Below, one piece after another: positions 17,919 to 26,640 of a stretch of DNA of 64,000 bases. Made by a program: the position numbers and the translations under genes. The DNA lies in contig JADJHU010000008.1 in the NCBI GenBank assembly GCA_016707425.1, positions 1 to 64,000 on the forward strand, read 5' to 3'. Position 1 is the first letter of the stretch; every line of letters starts with the position of its first letter. Below the pieces are notes generated by a model. That model searched no databases, was not told the origin of the DNA, and was given only the letters and a program-made list of their open reading frames with translations. The stretch is from Gammaproteobacteria bacterium (GTDB taxonomy: Bacteria; Pseudomonadota; Gammaproteobacteria; Steroidobacterales; Steroidobacteraceae).

Positions 17919-19973
17919 TCACGCAAAGAAGCCGGCATGCCCAAGGGGCTGGGCATCCGGCCAGCTACCGTAGAGCGGCAGCAGTTCCTGCGGCGGGGAG
18001 AGCCCTTCCCACTCCGCAACGAACTCATCATAGCGCCTGCCGCGCGCCAGGCGTGCCCGGCGCTCCGCATCGCGCAGCGCCTGCGTGCCGGCCTCGTCGA
18101 CAGCGAAGGTCTCCGGATCGTAGGCGACGCGGTAGAGCTGCTTCGCGGCCCAGTGGGAACAGACGCCGACGCGCAGGTCCTTCATGACCGCTTCGGGCTC
18201 GCGCTCCAGCACATCGCCCCAGCCCCCGCCGCTCGCACCCCTCGCGGCAAAGCCATCCCCTTCCTGCATGGGCGAGAAGGGGAATGTCTGGCCGAGCGGC
18301 AGGGTGACCTGCTGTCCTTCCTGCGTGCTCGCCATCTCCTGAATGCTCAATGGCGGCTGAAACGCCGGATTCCGCAGCGGCAGCCGGCCGCCGTTGCGCA
18401 CCACCACGCCGGGTCCGCAGCCAGCCGCATAGCCGCCGAAGATGCCGGTGGAGATGGGAAAGCTGTGCGGCGTCGCCATGATGTTGGCATACAGCATGGG
18501 CGTGTCGTGGACATACACTCCGCAGGAGGCTGCCGCGCCCCCCCGATGCTTGCCGGGCCCCGCCTGATCCTGCGTGAGCCGCCGGAAGCCCCAGAGGAAG
18601 GGGTGCTGCATCTCGTCGTGCTCGACGTCCAGGCTGTCCGCCGTCATGCTGACCTGGACCCCCATCGAATCCACACCGTCCTCATGCGGCCGCGCGCCGC
18701 CGCCCGAGGAGTTGTACATGCTGATCGCGAATCCCGTCGTCGTGCGCCGGTACTGATCCAGGCCCGCATAGGCGTACAGAGAGCCGATCCAGCCCACCGG
18801 CAGCGACACAAGTTCGCGCCGGGTCGCATAGCCCGCGCGGGCCAGGCACTGCACGAAGCCGGCCGACATCATCATCATCATGTTGGCGCCACCCATCACG
18901 GCGGCCTCCGGGCTCGGATTGAGCACCGTGCCCTCGGGCGGCGGCACGATGGTCACGGCGTCGAAGAGGCCTGAACTGCAGGGCAGCCCCGGCACCAAAT
19001 AGCCCGGCAGCATGGCGTTGATGGCAGCACGGACCGCATGAGTCGGCGTGTTCCCGGCCGATGCGGGCGCCTGAGGGGAGCAGCCGCTCAGATCCACCGT
19101 GAGGGTGTCGCCCTGCTTGACGATCGTGATCACCAGACGTATCAGGCCGAGCTGCTTGTTGCCGGCGCTGTCGAGGAACATGACCTGCCGGTACGTGCCG
19201 TCGAGCATCTCGGCAAAGGCGGCCCGCGTCGCGTCGGCAGCCGCTTCGAGCGCCTTGCGCATCACACCATCGATGAAGCCGGCTCCCTTGTCCTGATACA
19301 GGGGCAGTAGCCGCTCCTTCGCCCGCAGACAGGCCGCGCAACGGGCCTGGATGTCGTTCTCGAGCATGCGATGGTTTCGCACCATGTTGCAGAACATCGC
19401 CATGACGTCGGCCTTGATCCGGTCGTTCTCGGCGATCCTGATCGGCGGCGTCTTCAGCCCCTCGTCGTAGCGGCTACGGATGTTCTCCACACCGCCTGGA
19501 TCGGTTTCGCCGATCTCCTGGTTGTGGCCTGCGGCCACCACCCAGCAGACGAGCTCCTCGTCGTGGAACACCGGCATCAAGACGATCAGGTCGGGGGCGT
19601 GAATGCCGCCGAGTTGCGGCTCGTTGGCGAAGAAGATATCCCCGGGCCGCACGCCGACGCTCGGATCGCTGGCGTAGTTCTTCATGATGTACTTGATCGG
19701 AATCTGCCCGGTAACCGAGTGCACATAGGTACCGGGCGCCCCGATCGCCAGATCCCCTGCGGCCGTGTAGATGCCGAAGGCGCAGTCCCCCGACTGGATG
19801 GCCTCGGAGATCGCGGTCTTGACCATCACCGCCTTGGCCTCTTCGGCAATCAGCTCGAGCTTCATCGAGTAGACGCTGAAGTCCGCCGGGCCGAGCGCCG
19901 CGATACCCTGCTCCTCGCGCGTGGTCCGCGGCTCGATGCGGTAGCGCTGCAGGATGTCCCGATCCACCTTCAC
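17919..19973 (-). CDS. Hydantoinase B/oxoprolinase family protein, ketone carboxylase beta subunit
   Basis: A 684-residue HyuB-type protein, the usual length for acetone/acetophenone carboxylase beta-like subunits. Landmarks are FSVYSMKLELIAEEAKAVMV at the N-terminus, GDIFFANEPQLGGIHAPDLI near residue 110, VAAGHNQEIGETDPGG, and GGGWGDVLEREPEAV near 620. In acetone and acetophenone carboxylases this subunit carries the carboxylation site. The GTG start at 19973 overlaps the stop of the CoA ligase reading frame (GTGA). With the two HyuA genes and the gamma module upstream it completes an Apc-like alpha, alpha-prime, beta, gamma set. A 5-oxoprolinase or hydantoinase role is less likely because of the gamma module. 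Confidence 0.85.
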   Translation of the reverse strand: MKVDRDILQRYRIEPRTTREEQGIAALGPADFSVYSMKLELIAEEAKAVMVKTAISEAIQSGDCAFGIYTAAGDLAIGAPGTYVHSVTGQIPIKYIMKNYASDPSVGVRPGDIFFANEPQLGGIHAPDLIVLMPVFHDEELVCWVVAAGHNQEIGETDPGGVENIRSRYDEGLKTPPIRIAENDRIKADVMAMFCNMVRNHRMLENDIQARCAACLRAKERLLPLYQDKGAGFIDGVMRKALEAAADATRAAFAEMLDGTYRQVMFLDSAGNKQLGLIRLVITIVKQGDTLTVDLSGCSPQAPASAGNTPTHAVRAAINAMLPGYLVPGLPCSSGLFDAVTIVPPPEGTVLNPSPEAAVMGGANMMMMMSAGFVQCLARAGYATRRELVSLPVGWIGSLYAYAGLDQYRRTTTGFAISMYNSSGGGARPHEDGVDSMGVQVSMTADSLDVEHDEMQHPFLWGFRRLTQDQAGPGKHRGGAAASCGVYVHDTPMLYANIMATPHSFPISTGIFGGYAAGCGPGVVVRNGGRLPLRNPAFQPPLSIQEMASTQEGQQVTLPLGQTFPFSPMQEGDGFAARGASGGGWGDVLEREPEAVMKDLRVGVCSHWAAKQLYRVAYDPETFAVDEAGTQALRDAERRARLARGRRYDEFVAEWEGLSPPQELLPLYGSWPDAQPLGHAGFFA

Positions 19974-21330
19974 AGGTAAGTCCTTTCGAAGAACTGCGTC
20001 TTCTTGCCGGTGCGCTCGAAGCTGTTCGGCGCAAGCCAGGTGATTGCCGGCGTCACGCGCAGCTGCGCACGCATCGCTTCCAGGAGCTCCGACTCCAGCC
20101 GCGCGAGCGCCTCACCGGCGATCCCCTCGCCGTGCTCGATCTTGAGCTTGAGCGGCGGGGTCACCCGCGGTGGGGCTCGTCGAGCACGATGCGGAACTCG
20201 CCGGTCACGCGCGGGTAGAAGGCGGCAATGACGTTGTCGAGGGCTCCCGGGTAGACGATCGTGCCCTTCACCTTCAGCATGTCGTCCGTGCGCCCGACAA
20301 TCCTGTAGCGGAAGCCGCTCCGGCCGCAGGGACAGGGACTCAGGGTCACCTCCATGATGTCGCCGAGGCTGTTGCGGATACCGCCCATCGAGCCATCCCC
20401 GATGATGGTCGAGACGCAGGCCTCGCCCCGCGCGCCGTCCTCGAGCGGGATCAGCTCGTCCGTACCGGGATCCACGAGCTCGATGATCGAGCCGTCCACG
20501 CGCACGTTGTGCATGCCCTGGTATTCGTGCCAGTCGCAGGAGCCGCCTCCTGCGCCGCCGATGTCGAAGAGCCGCGCGCCATAGGCCGATTCGATCTTGC
20601 GGCGCACCTCGGGGAGCCCCGCGCCCGGCTCGCCGCCGGCCACGATGATCCGGATGCCGAGGCTCGCAACGCTCTTCCCGATGAGCTTCGGGGCCGCCTC
20701 GATCAGGTGCTCCGCGTAGGAGGGCGTGCAGAAGAGCACGCGCGGCTCGAAGGTGAGCGCGATCTTCAGGAGCCGCTGCGCCCCGGCTTCCGCGCCGACC
20801 GGAATCGGACAGGCCCCCATCGCGGATGCGGCCATCACGAGCGGCACGCCGCCGACGAACATGCTGAGCCCAAAGCCGTGGAGAATGCGGTCGCCGGGGC
20901 GAATCCCTGCGCGCCAGAAGATGCGCGCGAAGGTTTCGTTGTTGATCTCCATGCCCGCGGGCGTAAAGGGATAGGGCGTGGGCTCCCCCGTCGTGCCGCT
21001 GGTCGCGGCCAGGAGTCGCAGCTGATCCAGGGGCGCCGCGACCATCTGGTACATGGACTCCACGGTGCCGTATTTCTCGGCATCCTCCCGCAGGTCCTGC
21101 TTGCGGCAGGGCGGCAGCACCTTCGCCAGATCCTCGAGGCGGCGGATGTCGGAGGGCTGCGCGCCGTAGCGCTCCATGCGGCGGCGCCAGAAGGGCGCAC
21201 CTTCGTAGAGGAGCGCGAGATGCCGCCGCAGGCGGTAGAGCTGGAGCTCGCGCATCTGCGGCGAGTCGAGAAAGGGCTCGACCTCCATGTTCCAGTAGGG
21301 GCGGCTCGCGTCGAGGTGGCTGACGCTCAT
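19970..21330 (-). CDS. PaaK-like acyl/aryl-CoA ligase, C-terminal frameshift at about 20162
   Basis: An AMP-forming ligase of the phenylacetate-CoA ligase type. It starts MSVSHLDASRPYWN, has the P-loop LLAATSGTTGEPTPYPFT near residue 110 and the adenylate region near 300-340 (SPCPCGRSGFRYRIVGRTDDMLKVKG split over the hinge). The first frame stops at FRIVLDEPHRG; one base later the conserved C-terminal lobe continues in another frame (VTPPLKLKIEHGEGI ... GKKTQF) and overlaps HyuB. A one-base loss in a G run at 20161-20165 explains this; the total is 2 modulo 3, about 453 residues when restored. In context it would activate the beta-keto acid made by the carboxylase. Confidence 0.83.
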
Positions 21331-21352
21331 CGGCAGACTCCCCTTCGACCGC

Positions 21353-22207
21353 TCAAGGCTGCCTGCGGCGGAACTTCGCCCAATCGGGCTTTCTCTTCTC
21401 GAGGAAAGCCTCCAGACCCTCCTGCAGCTCGGCCGAGGAGCCGCCCGCCAGGTAGAAGTCCGGGCAGACCTCGCCGAAGGTGTTCGTGTCGCGCATCAGA
21501 TCGATGTCGCGTTCGAAGGTGGCCTTGGCGAGCCGGAGACTGTTCGGGCTCTTGTCGAGGAGCGTATCGCACCAGCGGTCCACCTCGGCATCAAGCTCGG
21601 CGTAGGGCACCACCGCATTCACGAGCCCCCAGTCGAGCATCTGTGCGGCGCTGTAGCGCTTGCACGCGTACCACATCTCACGCGCCCGCTTGTGGCCGAT
21701 GATACGCGCGAGGTAGTTCACCGGGAAACCGCCGATCGGGCTGCCGACGTTCGCGCCGTTCTGGCCGAACTTCGCATGATCCGCCGCGATGGTGAGATCG
21801 CAGTGATAGGCGATGTGATGCCCCATGCCGATGCAGTAGCCGTTCACCCGCGCGATGATGGGCTTGAGGCAGGTGCGGATCGCCTGGTGCACGTCCTGGT
21901 AGATCTTGAGTTTCTCTGGGCTTTCGGTGCGCCCCTGGGCGATGTCGCCGCCGGCACAGAAGGACTTCTCGCCCGCGCCCGTGAGCACCACCACACCGAC
22001 GCTGCGGTCGAGATGACTGTCGAGCAGCGCCCGCACCACCGACTGCACGGTCTCGTGCCGCCAGGCGTTGAGCACTTCCTGGCGATCGACGGTGACGCGG
22101 CTCACGCCCGGTTTCACGTTCTTTTCGTAGTGGACGTCCGGCAGCTCGTTGCGGCCATCCGGCAGCAAGGTGACGCCGAACTTCGACAGATCCTGGGAAA
22201 CCGACAT
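21353..22207 (-). CDS. MenB/BadI-like crotonase (possible beta-ketoacyl-CoA ring hydrolase)
   Basis: A 284-residue crotonase closest in pattern to MenB and BadI: SFCAGGDIA (oxyanion hole, residues 82-90), CDLTIAADHAKFGQNG, then ARIIGHKRAREMWYACKRYS and DWGLVNAVVP, which are MenB/BadI hallmarks. BadI hydrolyses 2-oxocyclohexanecarboxyl-CoA to pimeloyl-CoA. The MenB/BadI loop GSxDxG is GSPIGG here (residues 155-160), so the usual Asp is replaced by Ile. The start at 22207 follows GAGGAG. It sits between HyuA and the CoA ligase, which fits hydrolytic cleavage of a carboxylated cyclic ketone, but the missing Asp makes the reaction uncertain. Confidence 0.8.
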   Translation of the reverse strand: MSVSQDLSKFGVTLLPDGRNELPDVHYEKNVKPGVSRVTVDRQEVLNAWRHETVQSVVRALLDSHLDRSVGVVVLTGAGEKSFCAGGDIAQGRTESPEKLKIYQDVHQAIRTCLKPIIARVNGYCIGMGHHIAYHCDLTIAADHAKFGQNGANVGSPIGGFPVNYLARIIGHKRAREMWYACKRYSAAQMLDWGLVNAVVPYAELDAEVDRWCDTLLDKSPNSLRLAKATFERDIDLMRDTNTFGEVCPDFYLAGGSSAELQEGLEAFLEKRKPDWAKFRRRQP

Positions 22208-22221
22208 GCTGTGCTCCTCTG

Positions 22222-24372
22222 TTACACCGGCTCGATGACGCCGTTGCCATGGCGATCGACGGACATCGTGCGATCCGCCGGTACGAGAATCGTGGTGTCT
22301 GCGGCCCGCACGACGGCAGGACCGGCGATGACGTTGCCGGCGCGGAGCCTGGCCGCGTCGTAGATGCGCGTCGCGGCGTGCTGGCCGGTTTCCGTCCAGT
22401 AGGCCTCGCGAGTACTGCACAGGGCATCAGAGGCATCGGCGCGACCCTTCGGAATCTCCGGGAGCGCGGGCTTCGGCAGGGGCACGCGTGCCATGAGGTG
22501 GATGGTCTCCACCTCCACCCTGCCCTCCGGGAAGTAGCTCATCTTCGAGTAGCGCCGCGCGTGCTCGGCCTCGAACTCCTTCAGGATCGCCTCGATATCG
22601 GCATCGCACCTGAGCCGCAGATGTGGCGAGCGGGTGCGCGTCTGGTGGAACTGCCCGGCGAAGCGCATGTCGAGCTCGAGGGTGAAGAGGATCTGCCGGG
22701 GCGGGAAGCCCTCGGAGACCACGTCCCGCTCGGCCTCGCGCACGAGGGCGTCGACGACGCCGTTGAAGGCGGCGCGGCCGTCCGCATCGAGGCATGCGCC
22801 CGTCGCGAGATCCTTCAGGGTGCAGTGGGCCGAGCGCTGGTAGATGTGGCTCAGATCCATGGTCGTGCCCGACATCGCGCAGAAGACGCTCGAGTACGGG
22901 AAGGTATAGCAGACCATGTCGGGCGAGATGGCCCGCGAGAAGTCCACGCAGTGCAGCGGCCCCGCCCCACCGTTGGCGAATACGGAGAATTTGCGGATGT
23001 CGAGGCCCTTGAGCAGCAGATCCTTGGCGATGACGCCGCCCATGGTGGCATCGATGGTGCGCCGGATCGCCGCCGCCGCCTCGATCACATCCATCCCCAG
23101 AGGCTCTGCAATGCGGCGGCGGATGGCCCGCTCGGCGAGGCTCTGGTCGAGGCGCATCCGCCCGCCGAGGAAGGTGTCCGGATCGAGATAGCCGAGCACG
23201 ACGTCGGCATCGGTGACCGTGGGCTCCCGGCCTCCCATACCGTAGGCGGCCGGGCCGGGATTGGAGCTCGCACTCCGCGGGCCGACCTCGAGGCGATTGC
23301 CCATGGCCGGATTCAGCCAGGCGATCGACCCGCCACCGGCACCGATGGACTTCACCTCGATGATCGGTTGCTCGGTGAGCCAGCGATCGATCACGGGCTC
23401 TTCGGCAAAGTAGCGCACCTCCCCGCCGCTGACCGGCGCGAAGTCGAAGCTCGTCCCCCCCATGTCGGTGACGATGATGTCCTCGACTCCGGAGAGCGAG
23501 CCCACATAGGCGCTGCCGAAGAGCCCCGCGACCGGGCCCGCGCCGAAGGTGTCGAGCGCTCGCGTGCGCGAAGCCTTCGCCGTGCCGCCGACGTTGCTCA
23601 CGATCTGCAGCGGGCGCCGGTGCCCGGCCTGGCGAAGATCGTAGCTGAGCTGCGCGAACTGATCCTTGAGCTCCCACTGCAGGAAGGCATTCAAGGTCGT
23701 CGCATTCAGGCGCGGGTACTCGTGCCAGATCGGCGCGACCTCCGAGGAGAGGTACACCGGCATGCCGCCGAGGTTCACGTCGGGGTAGATCTCCTCGATG
23801 AGCTCGCGTACGGCCTGCTCGTGTACCGGGTTCACATGCGCCCAGAGCAGGCACACCACGAAGCCTTCCGCCCCCTGGTCGACGAGATGATGGACCTTCC
23901 TGCGCAGGTCCTCGGGATCGATGGGCGTGATCACCCTGCCGGCGTAGTCGATGCGCTCGCGCACGCCGACCGTCATCTCGATGGGGATCAGCGGCTCGGG
24001 CCTGCGCGCCTTGGCGAGCCCCTTGATGTCGAGGAGATTGAGCCCGTGCACCCACTGCTGGGAGCGGCCGATGAGGTTGATGTGCTCGTTGCCGAGCGTG
24101 GTGATGAGCCCCAGGCGCGGGCCGCGGCGCTCGATGAGGGCGTTCAGGGCCTTGGTCGTGGAGTAGCGGACCACGTCGCACTGGCGGACGAGCTCGGCAA
24201 ACCCCAGGCCGATCTTTTCCGCCGCCAACCCGATCGCCTCGCGGAAACACACCGAGAGATCGTGGTGCGTGGTCGGCGCCTTGGCGCTGATCTGCCGGCC
24301 GTCGAACTGGAGAAAGCAGTCCGTGAAGGTGCCGCCTACGTCGATGTCGACGCTGTTGCGATGGGCGCTCAT
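22222..24372 (-). CDS. Hydantoinase A/oxoprolinase family protein, ketone carboxylase ATPase subunit
   Basis: A 716-residue HyuA-type ATPase of the actin/ASKHA fold. The first phosphate loop is DIDVGGTFTDCFLQ (residues 9-22), the second is VTDMGGTSFDFAPV near 310, and the adenosine motif SVFANGGAGPLHCVDFSR lies near 470. In acetophenone carboxylase two different HyuA subunits phosphorylate bicarbonate or the enol form of the ketone. The ATG at 24372 overlaps the stop of the upstream HyuA-gamma gene (ATGA), so translation is coupled. It is 14 bases from the BadI-like gene. Confident on family; the ketone substrate is unknown. Confidence 0.87.
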   Translation of the reverse strand: MSAHRNSVDIDVGGTFTDCFLQFDGRQISAKAPTTHHDLSVCFREAIGLAAEKIGLGFAELVRQCDVVRYSTTKALNALIERRGPRLGLITTLGNEHINLIGRSQQWVHGLNLLDIKGLAKARRPEPLIPIEMTVGVRERIDYAGRVITPIDPEDLRRKVHHLVDQGAEGFVVCLLWAHVNPVHEQAVRELIEEIYPDVNLGGMPVYLSSEVAPIWHEYPRLNATTLNAFLQWELKDQFAQLSYDLRQAGHRRPLQIVSNVGGTAKASRTRALDTFGAGPVAGLFGSAYVGSLSGVEDIIVTDMGGTSFDFAPVSGGEVRYFAEEPVIDRWLTEQPIIEVKSIGAGGGSIAWLNPAMGNRLEVGPRSASSNPGPAAYGMGGREPTVTDADVVLGYLDPDTFLGGRMRLDQSLAERAIRRRIAEPLGMDVIEAAAAIRRTIDATMGGVIAKDLLLKGLDIRKFSVFANGGAGPLHCVDFSRAISPDMVCYTFPYSSVFCAMSGTTMDLSHIYQRSAHCTLKDLATGACLDADGRAAFNGVVDALVREAERDVVSEGFPPRQILFTLELDMRFAGQFHQTRTRSPHLRLRCDADIEAILKEFEAEHARRYSKMSYFPEGRVEVETIHLMARVPLPKPALPEIPKGRADASDALCSTREAYWTETGQHAATRIYDAARLRAGNVIAGPAVVRAADTTILVPADRTMSVDRHGNGVIEPV

Positions 24373-26633
24373 TGCCCGCTGCCTCGGCCTGCGGCGAAGC
24401 GGCGCTTCAGGCTCGCGAGATCGAGTCTCGTGTCATGGGTGATCGGGTGCCCGGGCGGCAGGTACTCCACCTCCACGAGCGTCGCGCAGCCGGGGCAGTA
24501 GAACTCCACGATCCGGCACCACTTCGGATCGGGCGCGAAGTCGGAGCCGTGGATCTCGCGAGGATCGCGGGCTGCGACCAGGCAGCCCTTCTTGTAGTTC
24601 TCCTCGCCGGGGCCGAGATCGTGCCCGCAGTTGACGCACTCCCAGCGCTCCGTATCCAGGTCGATGTTCAGGTATTCGGCCACCCTGAGCTTGCTCATGC
24701 CTTCGTCTCCAGATGGAAGTCGCCGCTCCCGGCGCTCGAGCGACCAGCCGGGAGGCACGGCGATGGTCTGATCGTCGCTCACGACGAGTGCCGGGCCTGC
24801 GATCTGCTGGCCGCAGGCGACCGACGATGCCGCATGGATCGCCGTCGGCACGGGGCCGCCGCCCCAGTCCACGGCACGCTCGCGCGGGGTAACTCCTTCG
24901 CCTGAGGCCGCGGCGGGCGGTGCGCGATGTCCCTCCTCCCCTGTCCGGCCCGAAGGAACGACAGTCGTCAGCACGAGCAGCGCATTCCCGCTCGGCTTCG
25001 CGGCCGAAACGGCCTCGTCCAGCACGGCGTGGAGCGCTCGGCCTGCCTCGGGCAGCCGGATGCCCTCGCGTCGCCAGAACGCTTCACCCGTTTCCTGATT
25101 CACGGCTTCGAGCTTCGCGAGTGCGGCTTCGACCGGAAAACCCTCCGCCCTGACGTCGCGTGCGGCGGCGTCGAGGGCCTGATCCAGGCTCCTCGCAGGC
25201 GATTCGCCGTCCAGGGAAACGGGATAGAGATGCTGGACGTCGAGCTTGCTCACGCCGAGGGCGCTGAACACCGAGGACAACGCGGGCACCACGACGTGGC
25301 CGATGCCCACGAGGCCGGCGACCGATGCGGCATGCAGGGGCCCACCGCCGCCGTAGGCCACGAGCGTCGCGCCTTCCGGCGCCTCGCCGCGCCGGCGCAG
25401 GACGCGTGCGATTCCCGCAGCGATGCCCTTTTCCATGGTGCGCCGCATGCGCCGTGCGAGCTCGGTGGCCTCCACCCTGAGCTCGCGCGCGAGATCCTCG
25501 AGCACCTGCCGCGAGAGCTCCGGGCGGAGCGCGAGCCGTCCGCCGTGGAAGCCGCCGGGATCGAGAAAGCCGAGGACGAGGTTGGCATCGGTGATCGTCG
25601 CCTGCTCGCCGCCCCGGTCGAAGCAGGCGGGTCCGGGATGTGCGCCGGCGCTCTGCAGCCCGAGCCGCAGCTCGCTGCCACTCGCCGAGGCGATCGTGCC
25701 GCCGCCATAGGGCAGCGCGTCCACGGCGACCGAGGGCACGTGAACGCGCAGGCCTTCGAGATCCCTCGACCAGGCCACCGCGAGCGAGCGCGAATCCGCG
25801 ACACTGACATCCGAGCTCGTACCGCCGATGTCGAGCGTCACCACGAGGCCGCTCGCCGCACGCAAAGTATCTGCCAGCGTCGCCGCCCCCGAGACGCCTG
25901 CGGCAGGACCCGAGTTGTGGGTGTGGATGGCGAGCGTCTTGGCCGAGCGCGCCAGTCCCGCATGACCGTCCACCAGGAGCAGAGGACATCTCATGCCGCG
26001 GCGACGCAGCTTTTCCTCGGCCGGATAGACGCTGCGGGCGAGATAGTCGTGCACGAGAGCGTTCAGGACGATGGTGTTGGTGCGCGCCGGCACGCCGGGC
26101 AGCGCACTGACGTCGCTCGCGAGGAAGACCCGCACCGAGCCGACGTAGTAGGTCGGATAGAGACTGCGCACGATGTTGCGCACCGCCCGCTCGGCGGACG
26201 CATCTTGCCAGGAGCCTTCCAGGCTCACAGCGATGACGCGGGCGCCGCGGTCGAGCAGCGTCTCGATCGCGCCCGCTACCGCGGCCGCTTCGAGAGGCTC
26301 GCGAACGCCCAGGACGAGATCGGGACTCACATAGCCCGCATCGATGAGCTCGGGCCTCGCGCCCTCGGACACCAGCAGGCCCACGCGGGGCCCGCGCCGC
26401 TCGATGATGGCATTGGTCACGATGGTGGAGGAGAAACGGAAGACCGTCGTCTCGGCGAGCATCTGCTCGACGGAGAGACCCAGTGATTCGGCACCGGCCT
26501 CCACGCATTCCAGCATCCCCACGGTCAGATCGTGAGGCGTGCTGAAGGTCTTGACGCCGCGCGCCTCGCCGTCGCGCAGGAATACGCCATCGGTGAAGGT
26601 GCCCCCGGTGTCGATGTTGATGGTGACCGCCAT
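24369..26633 (-). CDS. HyuA subunit fused to acetone carboxylase gamma-like zinc module
   Basis: A 754-residue open frame. Residues 1-645 are HyuA: NIDTGGTFTDGVFL (4-17), VVTLDIGGTSSDVSVAD near 270 and LVAYGGGGPLHAASVAG near 435. Residues 646-754 are a complete acetone/acetophenone carboxylase gamma-like protein beginning MSKLRVAEYLNIDLDTERWE with CVNCGHD, KKGC, KWCRI and YCPGC, probable zinc ligands. No stop separates them; the gamma Met at 24698 still has a GGAG ribosome site, so it may also be made alone. Either a real fusion or a lost stop codon. Residues 530-640 of the HyuA part are less conserved in appearance. It opens the carboxylase operon and overlaps HyuA-1 by ATGA. Confidence 0.82.
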   Translation of the reverse strand: MAVTINIDTGGTFTDGVFLRDGEARGVKTFSTPHDLTVGMLECVEAGAESLGLSVEQMLAETTVFRFSSTIVTNAIIERRGPRVGLLVSEGARPELIDAGYVSPDLVLGVREPLEAAAVAGAIETLLDRGARVIAVSLEGSWQDASAERAVRNIVRSLYPTYYVGSVRVFLASDVSALPGVPARTNTIVLNALVHDYLARSVYPAEEKLRRRGMRCPLLLVDGHAGLARSAKTLAIHTHNSGPAAGVSGAATLADTLRAASGLVVTLDIGGTSSDVSVADSRSLAVAWSRDLEGLRVHVPSVAVDALPYGGGTIASASGSELRLGLQSAGAHPGPACFDRGGEQATITDANLVLGFLDPGGFHGGRLALRPELSRQVLEDLARELRVEATELARRMRRTMEKGIAAGIARVLRRRGEAPEGATLVAYGGGGPLHAASVAGLVGIGHVVVPALSSVFSALGVSKLDVQHLYPVSLDGESPARSLDQALDAAARDVRAEGFPVEAALAKLEAVNQETGEAFWRREGIRLPEAGRALHAVLDEAVSAAKPSGNALLVLTTVVPSGRTGEEGHRAPPAAASGEGVTPRERAVDWGGGPVPTAIHAASSVACGQQIAGPALVVSDDQTIAVPPGWSLERRERRLPSGDEGMSKLRVAEYLNIDLDTERWECVNCGHDLGPGEENYKKGCLVAARDPREIHGSDFAPDPKWCRIVEFYCPGCATLVEVEYLPPGHPITHDTRLDLASLKRRFAAGRGSGQ

Positions 26634-26640
26634 GCCGACT

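Noticed and set aside
22249..24501. Long plus-strand open frame opposite HyuA
   Set aside because: Shadow of a GC-rich gene; no recognisable domain and no ribosome site.
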